From: Nereocystis luetkeana
Lineage: Eukaryota > Sar > Phaeophyceae > Laminariales > Laminariaceae
DNA length: 64,000 nucleotides
NCBI GenBank assembly: GCA_031213475.1
Contig: JARUPZ010000019.1
Coordinates: forward strand, 3,932,770-3,996,769
Direction of reading: 5' to 3'
Positions 45,863 through 57,469 of the stretch are shown here, one piece after another. A model generated the notes under the pieces. It saw only the letters and a program-made list of their open reading frames with translations. It was not told the DNA's origin and did no database searches. Each line of letters opens with the position of its first letter. Position 1 is the first letter of the stretch. The position numbers and the translations under genes were made by a program.

Positions 45863-47590
45863 CTTGGACCGCCTCACAGCCCTCCCGCCGGCCCTCACTT
45901 CGATGAGGAACTCGCCGCTGGACCGCCTCGCAGCCCTCCCGCCGGCCCCCGCTTTGCTCAAGAACTCGCCGCTGGACCGCCTCGCAGCCTGATAGACAGA
46001 AAGACAGAAAAAAACAAGGACGAAAAAGGGAAAACACGAAACAGCAGTAACGAGGTTCCGCTCATTTGGGTTTAATGCGAAGTTCGCCCAAATCATACCC
46101 AGTACGATGTAATGGGGTATTTTCTCCCTTCGCACGATACGTAGATTCTGCAGAGCAGAGCAGTACACACGCGTACGCAGTACGCATCGTGCTGCACATA
46201 CGTCCTGTCTGCGTTGTGTACGCTCATTCATATTTATCTCTACTTGTGTTTTTGAGTGATTCTGTCGCGAACAAGAGATACCCCTTCTTCTGCGAGAGAG
46301 ACACTACGTACTACTATTAACAGTGTACAGCAGTATGCCGTTTATCATGTTTTGCCCATGAATTAAGCAATTTGACACTGACAGATATCTTTTCTCCGCA
46401 TGAAAATACGGTTTATAATAGCAGAATGCCGTCTATCGTGTGTGACCCTTCGAATACAGGAAAATAATGTCGCGAAACACATTGTGTTTTGTTTTGTTTT
46501 GTTTCGTTTTTTTTTTTTTTGCTTGTTAAATTTTTACTTACGCTCGATCTACTGCTGTATGGCAGTATGCCGCCTAACGCGTTTAATTATTTGGAACAGA
46601 GCAGTTTGAGGACATTTTCTGGTTTGCTTTGGCACACCACCACAAACCCAAACAACGTAGCGTGCGATAATTCGTACCTGGTAGGTCTTTTTTATGCGAC
46701 TCCGTAGGCCTTGTGAATGAGAGTGATGATAACCAAGTTACACTTGGTTGGTGAGAGCCATGCTCTTCGTGGACATTTAATATCAGGTAATAATGGCCCC
46801 GTTTTCTTCGGGTAAATCGTTGATGGCGACCATTTACTCTTGGTGAGTATGTTGGCGACGAGGGCCCGGTACCATCTGTAGGTTGCCTCTATGCCCCGTG
46901 CTCCCCTTTGCCTCATGACGTACTACGTCCAAATCGGCGCAACCGCGTCTACTCCACCTTCCACCTCTACACTCCCTGCTCAAGTTTCATCCACGCCCGC
47001 GTCTCCCGTATACGCCCTGCACAAGGGACCCCCACTTATGCCTCCATTGCCAGGCACGGGCACCCCCTTTTTTGTTAGTAGTGTTTTTCTTATTTTGTTT
47101 TTTTCCTCTTCCCCCTCCGAGTACTCCGATTTTTTCCTCGGGCCTAATTTCTTCTCGGACCCGTCGCCGTTCTGCCGCTGCCGCTGGGACTCCCCTCACT
47201 CCGACGGACTACGGATTTGGCCGTCGAACGTCAACTACGGCTGTCTCAAGACCGTCTCCACCTCACCGCCGTCCGCCCACCGTCGCGCCCAGACCACTCA
47301 CTCGGCGACCTGACGCAACTCGCTGCGGCACCGCTCAAGACTCGCCTTCGCCAGCGACTCCAGCCAGTGCCACCTCACCAGTGTTACCACCACCGCCACG
47401 GTCCCCCCACCCCACGGCCCTCTCCCCCGCCCACCCCTACTCAACAGCCCCCCCTACCTGAACCCGTTGTCCAGCCTGCTGACGAGCCATACCTTAGTTC
47501 CTGCGTTGAGCGCTACACTTACACCGACTGGGCGCGCGAACAACGCACCGAACCTCTTTGCTCCGCTACCATACGCTAACTTTCCTTTGG
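45863..47590 (+). other. Degenerate 5' internal region of the LTR element
   Basis: Would normally encode gag, protease and RT. Only short frames remain, including a proline-rich one at 47072-47461 that may derive from gag. A T-rich stretch lies at 46495-46520. Confidence 0.45.
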
Positions 47591-47599
47591 CTCACCTTC

Positions 47600-48690
47600 A
47601 CCGTCACCGAGCGACCTCTTGGATTACATTCCACCGACACGTAGCCCACTTCTCTCGGAGGTTCTTGCCCTTGCCGCGAAAGGTCGGCTGCATACAACCG
47701 ACAACGACACAGCCCTTCTCGTTTACCGAACGCGCACGGCCCCCCTCGGCCCAGCTCGCGCGATCACGCCGCGGCCCCTCACGTCGCCACCTTGCATCTA
47801 CGTTCCGATGTTGATGCGACCGTGGGTCCTACACACATGCCACTCCACCACCTCTTGCCACCTGGGTGTTTCCCGGACATTAAGCATGCTTATGCGCTTC
47901 TATTGGTGGACCGGCATGGACACCTCCACCCGCTGGTGGCTCCGTCGCTGCCTCAAGTGCCAGGCGCGAAAGTCTTCGCGCCAAACAATTCGTTGGCCCA
48001 CCCTTTCCCTGCCGCTACCAAACGGCCCCGGTATTCTCGTCAGCGTCGACTATTTCGGGCCCCTACCCATCACGCCTCGGGGCAAAGCTTATATTCTACT
48101 TTTCACCGACCGTTTCAGCCGCCGCGCCGACACGACTGAGGCCGAGTTCACTGCATCCGGCACAGCCGATATCCTCGTCGACCGTTACATCCCTCTCTGG
48201 GGATGCCCTGTTACCCTTCTTTTCGACAACGGTCCACAATTCTGCGCCAAACTCTCCCGTGGGCCCAGGACCAGCCTCTGCCGTTCCAGATGGACGGACC
48301 CTTCACGACAAGCTCCTGTACTTCGACCTTCCCTCGGAAAGGCCTGGGCGGGACTCCAAGCACCGCGTCTCCGTTCTCCGCTGCAAGCTCTGCCGGAACC
48401 CCGACGACATCGTCGATCTCTCCAAACGCCTACCGGCCAACCTCACTAAGTACGTGCTCAGCTCCTTCTCCACTAAGTCCCCGCCCTTCCACGTCACCTT
48501 CGACGACATCTCCCCACCGCCCGAACGCCTCGAGGTCGATCAGATCTCGGGACACCAACTCGTTCGCGGCCGGGGAGGCGTCCTCGCGTAATGTACGAAA
48601 CACATTGGGCCGGACTCCTTAGCCCTTCTTGGGAACACGAACGAGACCTACAGCTTCACCGACCCCACATCCTTCGCTATTGGTCGGGCA
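47600..48690 (+). pseudogene. Gypsy integrase and chromodomain remnant
   Basis: Integrase zinc-binding region: HLGVSRTLSMLMRFYWWTGM, with CLKCQ closing the HHCC motif (about 47850-47970). Core domain: VDYFGPLPITPRGKAYILLF holds the first catalytic Asp and LLFDNGPQF the second. The region that should carry the catalytic Glu is deleted or shifted out of frame after about 48255. A chromodomain-like tail follows: VDQISGHQLVRGRGG (about 48535) and, after a frameshift and stop at 48589, YETHWAGLLSPSWEHERDL and ILRYW. Chromodomains at the integrase C-terminus define chromoviruses. Non-functional. Confidence 0.8.
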
Positions 48691-49668
48691 CCCCTTCCCA
48701 GCATCGTCAGACCAACCGGCTATACCGCCAGATGCGCATCGGGGCCGCTCACCCCGAACTATCGCGGTCCCGGGGCGAAATCTTCCTCGCCCCCGGGTAC
48801 AGCCTCGTACCACGCACTCTCTGGCTTCGCCGCTTCAGCTCTTCACCTCTACCCGCCGGGGCGCACCTCTGGTACAAGGCCCGCGATGGACTTGGTGGTT
48901 GGGCAAAGTTGCCCCCCGCGCCTCGACCGACACCTCCTCCACTAACTTTACATCGTCCGCTTCCTAGACGACCCGGGCCCGATCAAGATTACTCTACTTC
49001 CGTCCCTTTACACCACTTCACGGAGCGCGACCCACGGATCCTGGTGCCTTCAGCGTCATCAGGCCGGAGGACTGGCACGCGGTGTACTGCGTAATGCCAA
49101 TGAACCCCCCCACCACCACTCATCCGCCCGATCAGTTAACAGTAGCTGATGGTCGGGGGATGCGTTAGATTGTCGTATACTAGTTTCGGGACGGGATACT
49201 TTCTGCGTTCGCTGTCTGGGACACGCGTTCGCCTTGTGTGTTGATTCCATCTAGCACCTCACGTTCCGCTTGTTTCACTAGGACACAATTCGCAACAAAA
49301 CGTGTTATTGTACCTATCTTGCTGTTGCACCTCCTGTTTGCCTTTCCTTAGCGGTGGTCTTTCGGTATTTGGGTCTTTCGGTATTTGGATCTTTCGGTCT
49401 TTCGGTATTTCAGTTTTTCGATCTGTCTTCTTGTCTCTACCTTTCTTCTTCTCTTTCGTTTCCTATGTTTTCCTTCTCTAGCTCGACCGCTATCCCTACC
49501 AGAGGCATCTTAGCCTCATTTACGAGGTGTGGGTTGGTCTATGGTCTCATTTGGCTGTTGGTTTTGAATAGCAGTATCTTCGACCCCCTATTTCGATTTT
49601 CTGATGTCTAAGTAGCCATCTCTGTATCGTCGTGGGATCTGCATCTACGGCTTTTCAGGGTGGGCTAA
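48691..49668 (+). other. 3' internal region of the LTR element
   Basis: Non-coding remnant between the chromodomain and the right LTR, with pyrimidine-rich CTTTCGGTATT repeats at about 49360-49420. A weak polypurine-like tract (CAGGGTGGG) precedes the LTR at about 49657. Confidence 0.5.
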
Positions 49669-50391
49669 TGTGATAGAGTACCTTGGTTTATAGTACACCA
49701 GATAGAGACTAACCATCAGTATGTATATAGACCAACCGTCGGCAAATAAGATAGTTGTAATCGCAGAATGGATACGTACGTCTAGTATCGAAATAGCCGA
49801 GGAGATAGAAATATACGTACGTACTATGTTCATACAGAGCTTACGGGGCGTTGCGCTGAATAGTATCTTCATACAGGGTACTATGTTCATACGGAAGTCA
49901 TGGGGTATCTCGCTACATAGCATCTTCTGAGAAGGATACTATGTTCATACAGAATTCCCGGGGTATAACTACATCGCATCCATAGTGAGCCCATACAGGA
50001 TTCTCCGGGTGCTGCTCTATATAGCATCCTCATACAGGACTCACCGGGTGCTGCACTACATAGTAGTACCTCAATACTTGAGGTTTTACGGGATGGCACG
50101 CTTGAAGTTAAGGGTGGCGCGTGCCCTCAGTTGAGGGTGACGCGTGCCTCCTTGCCAGTAGAATATAGCCGGTTGAAGACAGATCATATTTCTGTCTTCC
50201 AAAAACCAGCAGCGTCCCACCCCCCCCTCCTTGCTCACACGTCTCTTGCCCCCTTCGAGCAAGCCGCACACTCCTAACAAAAGAGAAGTCTCACGAACTG
50301 CGTCTGAGTTTGGCCAAGCACAGACACCTGTGTCACGCTTCTTCTGTGGATCATCATCACTGGTACCCTTGCCCTTCTCTCCCACATCACA
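49669..50391 (+). repeat. Right LTR
   Basis: 723 bp, TGTGAT to ATCACA, followed by the target duplication GGTAC. It has no R1 insertion and one copy of the 154-bp unit, so it shows the ancestral LTR form. Confidence 0.9.
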
Positions 50392-51192
50392 GGTACTGGG
50401 TGAAGGAGGAACTGGCCAGACGAACAAGGGCAATTGCTGTGGAATCCCTCGCGTGAGGTTGAATCAAGGCTAATGCGGCGTGGGTGGGTGGCGCCAATAT
50501 TTCATGTCTAACCCTCCACATCATTCCGTCACATGCTTTCTAATCCACGATCTGGTGTCTCTCCGTTTTAGAGCGATCCGGAATTCAACGGCCAGTTAGT
50601 TGACTTGAGTTCAACCGTTCATGTTTTTTTTTCTGGTGGTACATGTAACCAGCAGTTGGCAAAAAGACGGCAGGAGACCTATATTGAGGAGAGAAGTCTA
50701 TTATCCTTGACGAACAGTAAATTGGTCGTCAAGAAGTTGGTTAGATTGCGGAGGATTGCTGACCTTGACACTAGACCCAGTTACGGGGGTATACTTCGAG
50801 ATGTCAAGTATTACACCATGTTTTCGGTGCTGCATGCTCACCTGAATGGCCCTCGACTGCCCTGTCCACAATCACTGAAACGAGGGCAAAGACGTGCCGC
50901 CAACGTCCCCCCCTGCGTCAGCATCAAGGACCTGGAGGACAAAGTGCTCAAGTCTTTCGAGCCTATGCTGCAGAAACTCGGAAGAGTCAAGGTCAGCCGA
51001 TACGCTCGTAAAGTGAGGAGACAACGGTATCACGTGCCGGTATTCCTGCCTTGACAGTGATGGTGCAGAGAGTCTCCTTCAGTATATTCTCATTCTGAAA
51101 TACCTGGTATGTTTTTAACCGTGAGCAGATTGCATCTCTCTTCCCTGGACCCAGTGTGAAATGTGGGTATATAGCACTATTATTACCTCAGC

Positions 51193-51238
51193 TAGACCAC
51201 TCAGTCAGCGCTGACTGAGTGCTGACTGAGTGGTCTAG
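51193..51238. repeat. Short perfect hairpin
   Basis: TAGACCACTCAGTCAGC and its inverted copy, separated by a short GCTGACTGAGTG-type spacer. A shorter relative occurs at 18251-18275. It lies in a presumed intron of the MULE gene. Confidence 0.7.
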
Positions 51239-51477
51239 AAGGTAGTGCTAGAAGTATAACCAAGCACTGTCTATCCCTCCAGCAGTTTGAGTAACCATCA
51301 ATGCTTCGTTTCCGTCTACCCTTGTGCAGAAAATGCTGGCGGAATTACGGACGAGCACCCTGTACGATACAGTTGTCTTGCAGCGACTATCTGAGGAGGT
51401 TGACAGAGCACAGCAGTGACCACCACGATGTATGTCGTGAGGTGCCCGAGGAAGGATTCAAGGAGGACTAAGATCCA

Positions 51478-52224
51478 TTGGGTGCCAAGTTTGGGGCGAC
51501 ATATTTCCCCGCGTTTCACCGGCTTATTGAGCACGTGCAGCTGACCGCTGTTGTGAAAGTAGTCTTCGGGTACGAAGACGAAAGCGCGCACATCGTCGTT
51601 GTCGGGCCTGACGGCTTCCAGCTATGCACTTGCTTGCAGGTGCTGCGTTGTGGCTTTCCATGCAGGCACGTATTGGTCGCGCTCTTCACGCGGCTGCAAC
51701 GCGCCGTAGAGTTCAGTGGCGATTGTATCCACCCTCGTTGGCGATCTTCTGGTGACGAGTGGAGTATCCACAAGGCGGACCTAAGCGTGTTCGGCGGGCA
51801 TGCACGAGGGACGTACGATGGTGGCTTCACTGACGATTTTTGGGGGATAGGCATGCAGGATGACGACCATGTCAAGCGCAGCGCCCTAGGTGCCATCAAA
51901 GGGAAGCTGAGCGCTAACATGATGGAGACATGTGTTGCCGCCGTCAGGAGTGTTATCGACCACTTCGACCAAAACCGCCCGAATTACTACAATGCAGGGA
52001 TGGAAGTAGCGGCGAGGTTCGCGCGGGATGCGCAAGCTTTTGTTCGGGGCCCTCTCCCTTCTCGCGACCCAGACAACATACCAGGAATACTCAATCCGCC
52101 AAATTTGTCTGTTAGAAGTAAGAAGGAGAGTACGCATGTAGACTGCACGGAGCTACGCTCATCGAGGAAGAGACCCAAAGCGACGTGGGAGGGCACCCAA
52201 GAGCGAGAAGACCGAGTGAGATGA
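51478..52224 (+). pseudogene. SWIM zinc-finger C-terminal exon of the MULE/FAR1 gene
   Basis: A 248-codon frame. The SWIM motif is C50-x-C52-x9-C62-x-H64 (FQLCTCLQVLRCGFPCRHVL), the zinc-binding DNA or protein interaction module near the C-terminus of MULE transposases and FAR1 proteins. IHPRWR follows, as in FAR1 relatives, then about 170 residues without a known domain, ending in a basic tail and TGA. This exon is intact, but the upstream exons are damaged. Confidence 0.75.
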
Positions 52225-53088
52225 GCGTAGGATTCGACACGATTCGACACAGACAGGAAGGAGGTGCTGAACCTTTCTCGCGATAGAAATACAACATATG
52301 CACGGTAGCGCGCGCGGGGCGGGGGGGGGGTGTCCTCATTATCATGCATGGCCGTAGTCGTATGACCATAGACCCTCGCCTCCCTACAATGCCGGGGCGG
52401 AGCACGTCGGGCTTTCGCCGACCAGGCAGACATTGTTTGCACCAACCGCGAAGCGCTGAGAGGTTTTGGGCGAGTCGCAGAAAGGGTGAGCCAGATCCCA
52501 CTAAGAACCGCTCGTGAGGCGGAGTTTCTTGCATATGGATGACAGCATCAATTAATTGACTTAATTTCTGGTGTGGCCAGTTTACAGAGACAGCAATGGG
52601 TTTACCAGTACTATGTAACTGCCTCGTGGGTGCCTTAAAATATACCAGGTACACACTACCAGGTACGTGATACGACCATCCCCGTTGTGCGGAGTGCGGA
52701 GTAAAGGTTCTCCCCGCACGAAAATGATCTAACTTGACCGCCCGCCAGCTTCGGTAACCGCCAAAAAAACAAAACAAAAAAACAGAACCCTGGCTGTCTA
52801 GCTCACGCAGTGAGAGGCGTGTTTTACAGCGTCGTCGCCAACCGACGCCAACCCAACCTACATATATACCAGGTATATAATATAGGGGGGGGGGGGGAGA
52901 CAAAAGCCTGCTATGTGACCCCGGATCTCAGTTACGACTAAGGTTCATTCTTATCGGAGAGCGTTTTTTCCATAATTTCCAAAGTTTGGAAATAGTTGGA
53001 GATATGTATCAAAATACAGAGGCGTTCTGTCACTATTCGTGAAATTCTCCAGAAGCAAAAATATCAAGTTCGTTAACATTCCAATAAA
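52225..53088. other. Intergenic with a truncated SINE end
   Basis: No gene. A SINE-tail fragment (GCCTGCTATGTGACCCCGGA) lies at about 52905-52925 after a G-run. TACCWGGTA motifs occur at 52643, 52657 and 52867. Confidence 0.45.
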
Positions 53089-54551
53089 GAACTACATACT
53101 TGAGATCACAACCCCAGAGCGTGCTCGGTTGGTGCATCCCTGGCCTCTCAGAGCTCCCACTTCCAAACCGCCTCCTTTCATTACTTGCCGGACCTTTCCA
53201 GCAGTTCTTTGTTTTCTCGGTCATTTATTCCTTTTTTCTTCTTTCGTTTCGTGTGCGTGCGTGTTCTCCGAGCACGGCATCGCGGGAGGACCTGGCACCG
53301 TCGCGGATGCCAGCGGGTGCTTCGCGGGTAGAGGGGGGGTTGCAAGGAGCGCGGTCGCCGCTTTCGTGCCTAGGCGTCGCGTGTGCCTCGAGACACGAGG
53401 GATGCATGAACGGGCTTTGTCTGGCTTTGATTTATGATTGTTGATAGAGTATGTACGAGTTTATAAAGGTCGTTCGGGAGGGCAAGATAATATTCAAGCG
53501 GTGCTTATTTTTGCGACCACGCTGAAGTTGAAAGAGGGAGGCGTGCAGTTTGAACACCAACGTTATCGAGCTGGCGAACGACGGCCACGGTGAGCACCGG
53601 GCTTCACGCGGGGCGGGCGACGGGGCTGATTGTGGCAGAGAGTGATAAAAGCTTTACCCTGACCGAATCGGTAGCGCGCGGTGGTCGCGAGAGGGGCGGG
53701 CGGCATACGAGGCTGAGAGAGAGAAGCTCTCCTGAGCGATTTGTTTCTTTTCTTCTTTTCGACCGGGTGTAACGTGTTCCAATCAGGCAGAAAAATATTA
53801 CACGACGAGAGGGGACGGGGATTTTTTTTCGTTTCCGAGTTTTCGGTTTCATTTTCATTGTTTTTGCTGCTGTGCCGTGCTTGCTGTGCTTTCGCTTTCT
53901 TCGTACATACAGTACAGACATAGAGCATATCGAAAGAAGAAAATAAGTACAGACACAGTAGTAGTACCCTACCTGGGGTGTATGTACGTACGCACGACAT
54001 CCGCGACGCGAAGCGTATATTATGTGGCATCCAAGCTCACGTCGGAGCTGTTTTTTCCTGAAGCATGGCGGCGGGACTCTTGGCATTACCAAGTCGCCGG
54101 TTTGCAATGAGGACCTTTAACAATCTGGGAGAAGGGATCTTTAGGTTGGTAGGCTGTTCGGATGTTTTGGTTCCTGTTGGGATCAAGGCACGGGCGAAGA
54201 CCCAACCCAACCCCTGACTCTAACCCTAACCCTGACCCCAAACCGCAGCCGAAACGGGCCAAAACTCGCCATAAACGAGGCTACGCCAAGTTTGCATCGA
54301 ACCAGGAACTTTCTCAGATAGATGCGGACGACGATTCCGAAGTGCAAACCACGCTATACATTTTTCAAGTAAAAAACATCCCTAAAGATCCCTTCTCCCA
54401 GACTGCTAAACCTACTCTTTGCAATTACGATCCTTGAAAATGCTAAACTCAATCGTGGACCTCTGTTCGCTTCGCATAATTTGATGTACTTTTTTCCTTC
54501 CTGAGCGAGCGTAGCGGGCGGCGTAGGCCGCCCGCGGAGCGAAGCGCCTTG
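53089..54551 (-). repeat. Dispersed repeat R1, copy 3, with nested MITE
   Basis: The longest R1 copy. It shares both ends with the copy in the LTR, contains the interior that copy 2 lacks, and carries a 309-bp insertion at 54109-54417. Confidence 0.85.
54109..54417. mobile_element. hAT-type MITE with perfect 8-bp target duplication
   Basis: 309 bp inserted in R1. TTTGCAAT is duplicated on both sides (54101-54108 and 54418-54425), and R1 copy 1 has it once (near 340). The ends are 37-bp inverted repeats (54109-54145 and 54381-54417) sharing CTGGGAGAAGGGATCTTTAG. An 8-bp duplication is the hallmark of the hAT superfamily. The interior contains telomere-like AACCCTAACCCTGACCC at about 54220. 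Confidence 0.85.
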
Positions 54552-54919
54552 TACATACATAATAAACAATACACTATGAATAGGCCATGATCTGTCCTGC
54601 AAGAAAGGAAGGATGATACGAGTACGAGAGTGAGAGTATCATACTCTAACGAACCACGTCGACGTATTATTCGGAGCAGTGGTCGTATAAGATGATACCA
54701 CTAGTGACATGATAGTGCTGCTGCTGCTGTATGTATGTGACCTTATGTAGTGGTGCCGTGGCCTGCTGTACAGCAGTAGCGCACCGGATCAAAGCTTGGG
54801 AGACGTCGACATTGAATGTATGTAACAGGTTTTATAGTTACAACAGTCAGTAGGTCTTCCTTTGGGGGTTAGGGTACTTTTTATCCAGGGACCCGATGGG
54901 GTACTTATACCAGGTCCCT
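54552..54919. other. Intergenic, no gene recognised
   Basis: No supported feature beyond a short CTG run at 54718-54730. Confidence 0.45.
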
Positions 54920-55123
54920 GTTATCCCGGCATGATAACGCCTTCCATTTCTCTACAAATAATCAAATTAGCATGATTAATCAATCAACTATCACTTAATC
55001 ACGATTTAATCACGACCAGATGATTAGAACCAAATAATCATGATTAATCAAGCCAAAAACACGCGAAATAATCAATAATCAAATCAATTGACAAGACCGT
55101 ATTTTAGTTGATTACCAACCCTA
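54920..55123. repeat. AT-rich dispersed repeat, copy B (inverted)
   Basis: Reverse complement of 35296-35497 over its full length, from GTTATCCCGGCATGATAACG to CAACCCTA. Confidence 0.75.
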
Positions 55124-55772
55124 CACAGCAACAACAACAACTGAAGCTACCACCTTCTGTCGAAGCTGGGCATGTAACAGCAGCACAGCAGCCCACACGT
55201 AAAACACACACCACTCGTACCCCGTACCTGGTACGAAGCAGTATTCTATTACCAGGTATACTATTGCTGCTGCTCGAGATCACGAACCACGATAACAATC
55301 GCGTTTTTTTTGTCGTTTTATCCGTTTTTTTGTTCGCGATTCTGCGGTTCTCCCAATTTTTCGGAGATCGACGTCGAGCTAACCTGTGGTATGACGTACG
55401 AACGTGCACTCTACGAGATGATATCTTCGTTTTCTGTTTCCGGAGATGTCGATGAAGATAAGAGTGGGAGGTCGTGTTCTTCTCGGCCCAAAACCTAAAT
55501 TTAAATCTTCCCGAGAAAGTTCTCATACGTTGCGGTTGTAGCCACTATACACGACAGCACGAGCAGCAGCATTATTGTTTTTACTGCTGCTACCTCAGAG
55601 GCCGTGCAGTGTTAATTTGCAGACTCGGCAGACCTCGAAGTGCCCGTGGGAAAACACTTGCGGCTACGGAAGTACCTGGTAGTATATTCGTAGCTCTCTT
55701 GTTTCGAAGTGCAGCCAGTGCGTCTCTGCTCTTCTTGTGCTGCTCTGAAACCAGCTTCGCCCGCTGCAAAAA
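55124..55772. other. 5' flank of the CRAL-TRIO exon
   Basis: No domain recognised. Three TACCWGGTA motifs (55225, 55250, 55673) lie within 450 bp of each other. Confidence 0.4.
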
Positions 55773-56225
55773 ATGGGCGTGCCGGTATCGCCCGTCGATG
55801 ATGACCGCCTCAAACAGCAGCAATGGGGGTGGGAAGGGGAGCCGCCTAGTTTGACCACGAAGCAGTCAGCATTGCTGGAAGAAACGATCGAGGAGGTACG
55901 GGCCTCGCCGCTCTGCTCCTCCGTCAAAATCAACGCAGGCAAATCGGCAGTCTGGAGATACTTGGTGGCGGCGCAGTGGCGCCTTGAGCCCGTAGCAGGG
56001 AGAAGGGTCTCCGACTTTTTTATTGACACTCTGAAGTGGAGGCTCGACGAAGGGGTGGACGGCATCTTGGAGCAAGCCCAGACTTTCGGGACCGAGGCTG
56101 CCTCCGGCAAGCTGTTCGTGCGGGGAACCTGCTTGACGAAGCGGCCGCTGATCTGGGTGCACCTCGGAAGGGAGAACAACGCCCTCGACCCGGAGGCAAA
56201 TGTTCGCTTTCTGATTTACACCGTG
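55773..56225 (+). CDS. CRAL-TRIO (Sec14-like) lipid-transfer protein, first exon
   Basis: ATG opens a 151-codon frame ending at a GTGAGT donor (56226). The N-terminal helical part reads WRYLVAAQWRLEPVAGR, then DFFIDTLKWRLDEGVDGI, the usual CRAL-TRIO-N layout. The start of the lipid-binding fold follows: GTEAASGKLFVRG, RPLIWVHLGRENNALDPEAN and VRFLIYTV. Sec14-like proteins carry phosphoinositides, other lipids or tocopherol between membranes. The exon ends inside the domain, and I found no matching second half before the transposon at 57470. It is either a gene with far-downstream exons or a 5' gene fragment. The start is supported by a coding-like N-terminus and by the domain beginning within about 50 residues. 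Confidence 0.75.
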
Positions 56226-57469
56226 GTGAGTGGTGAAATCGAAATGCTCTCCCAGGGTAATCTTTTTTCGCGTTGGTTTGCTCTGGGCGTCCTCCTCGAG
56301 CGAAGCGTAAGTAGTGCCGGCATGTACTATACGGTACACGGTATGGCGGTATGTTACTCACCATAAAACAGTACGACACGAGGTCTACGCCCCCTCTATC
56401 GACTGCTGCCGCTGTTGTACATCTGGCAGGTGGTATTAATAGTTGTGTACGAGTACTCGTGCTGATATTGAAGTGCTATACCAAATACCAGTACCTATGG
56501 GTACGTACGTACTGCGATCGTTTTACAAGCAGTTGTTGTGTCATACTTACTGCCAAGAGGTGCGCTCAACGTGCCAGTATGTTACGCACCGTAATACAGC
56601 AGTACCAGGTACCAGGTATGTCATACAGCAGTGCGTACCTTGTGCGACGTCTGTGCGACGTACTGTTTGTAAGCCTACTGGTACCAGGTACTCGTACCTG
56701 GCATATACAAACAGCTTGCAGCAGTAGTGCCGGCCCTCTCACAAGAAGCCTTAAAACTGTAAATCGCGCTCACAGGCTGCTTTTTTTGTTTTGGGCGCGC
56801 GAAAGCACACTTTCTTATGTTGCGCTTCCCTAACTCATGAACTTGGTCCCCAAGAATATGTTGTCCAAAGTTGTTGTGAATATTGACTGGTGCCTTGGGC
56901 CCAGGCCAGCTGCAGGAAAGGTCAACTTTCATAGGGACGTTCTTTTTCGCGTTTCGAGGAAAAATCCCGGATTTCCGTTTTTGTTCGCGTTTCGCAGAAT
57001 TTTTTCAACCTCGGCAAAATTACTAAAAAATATTTTCCCGTATCGCAGAAAAGTCCCGCATCGTCGCAGAACATCGGGTAGGCGCACCGTGTGAGCCGTG
57101 TGCGCCGTGTCACCACCCGGCACGAATAGATCAGGGTCATACCCAGGGTCATTCTCAGGCCGTGGCTGGTCGCAGAAAGCGCCGTGCACAACGAGAGCTC
57201 TATTCGTCCAGTCGACAGAGCCGACTCACTGACATAGCGAGCTATTTTCATGTCGTGGAGGGCTTTGTCGCGCCAGAAGTTGAGCTCGCGAGGAACGGCG
57301 AGACATGGTCGCCTCTCTAGGAGTCGGGGCACCTCTAGCGGCATGATCCAGCGGACGGCCTACGCGCGCGCCGCTCGTTTCGACGATTCGATCAGATGGA
57401 CGAGAGTTGCAACCTCACGAATCTTGATACCAGGCGATACTAAATAATAGGACCCCCCGCATTTTTTTC
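56226..57469. other. Intron or 3' flank of the CRAL-TRIO exon
   Basis: No exon continuing the CRAL-TRIO fold was recognised. Three TACCWGGTA motifs (56603, 56610, 56682) cluster here. A - strand frame at 57344-56922 has no known domain. Confidence 0.4.

Larger units (their letters stand above)
44044..50391 (+). mobile_element. Ty3/Gypsy chromovirus-like LTR retrotransposon
   Basis: A 6,348-bp element flanked by the 5-bp duplication GGTAC (44039-44043 and 50392-50396). Both LTRs begin TGTGAT and end ATCACA. The left LTR spans 44044-45843 (enlarged by an R1 insertion and a 154-bp duplication) and the right 49669-50391 (723 bp). The LTRs differ by only a few percent, mostly in the first 150 bp. 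The internal region (about 3.8 kb) is too short for a full gag-pol; it holds a degenerate integrase and chromodomain, and no complete protease, RT or RNase H was recognised. The element interrupts the MULE gene. Confidence 0.9.
43412..52224 (+). pseudogene. MULE/FAR1-type transposase gene split by an LTR retrotransposon
   Basis: Pieces of a Mutator-like transposase in order on the + strand. VIITDADAAMTSAVAEHLPN (about 43418-43483) holds the second catalytic Asp. Exon 43742-43824 has FDGVWEKIMEMVKD. The exon from 43952 has HWARCYHP and TTSSRVEGIFGVL, the typical MULE block. The reading is cut at 44043 by the Gypsy element and resumes after 50391 with KEELARRTRAIAVESLA, needing a one-base shift. 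Further pieces are 50572-50991 and 51330-51420 (phase-compatible, then a stop), and the SWIM exon at 51478-52224. The first catalytic Asp and the C-x-W-H region are absent. Stops, a frameshift and the 6.3-kb insertion make it a pseudogene. A domesticated FAR1-like gene is the alternative. Confidence 0.75.

Noticed and set aside
54214-54240. Chromosome-end telomere tract
   Set aside because: Only a few degenerate CCCTAA-like units, inside a MITE, far from any end.
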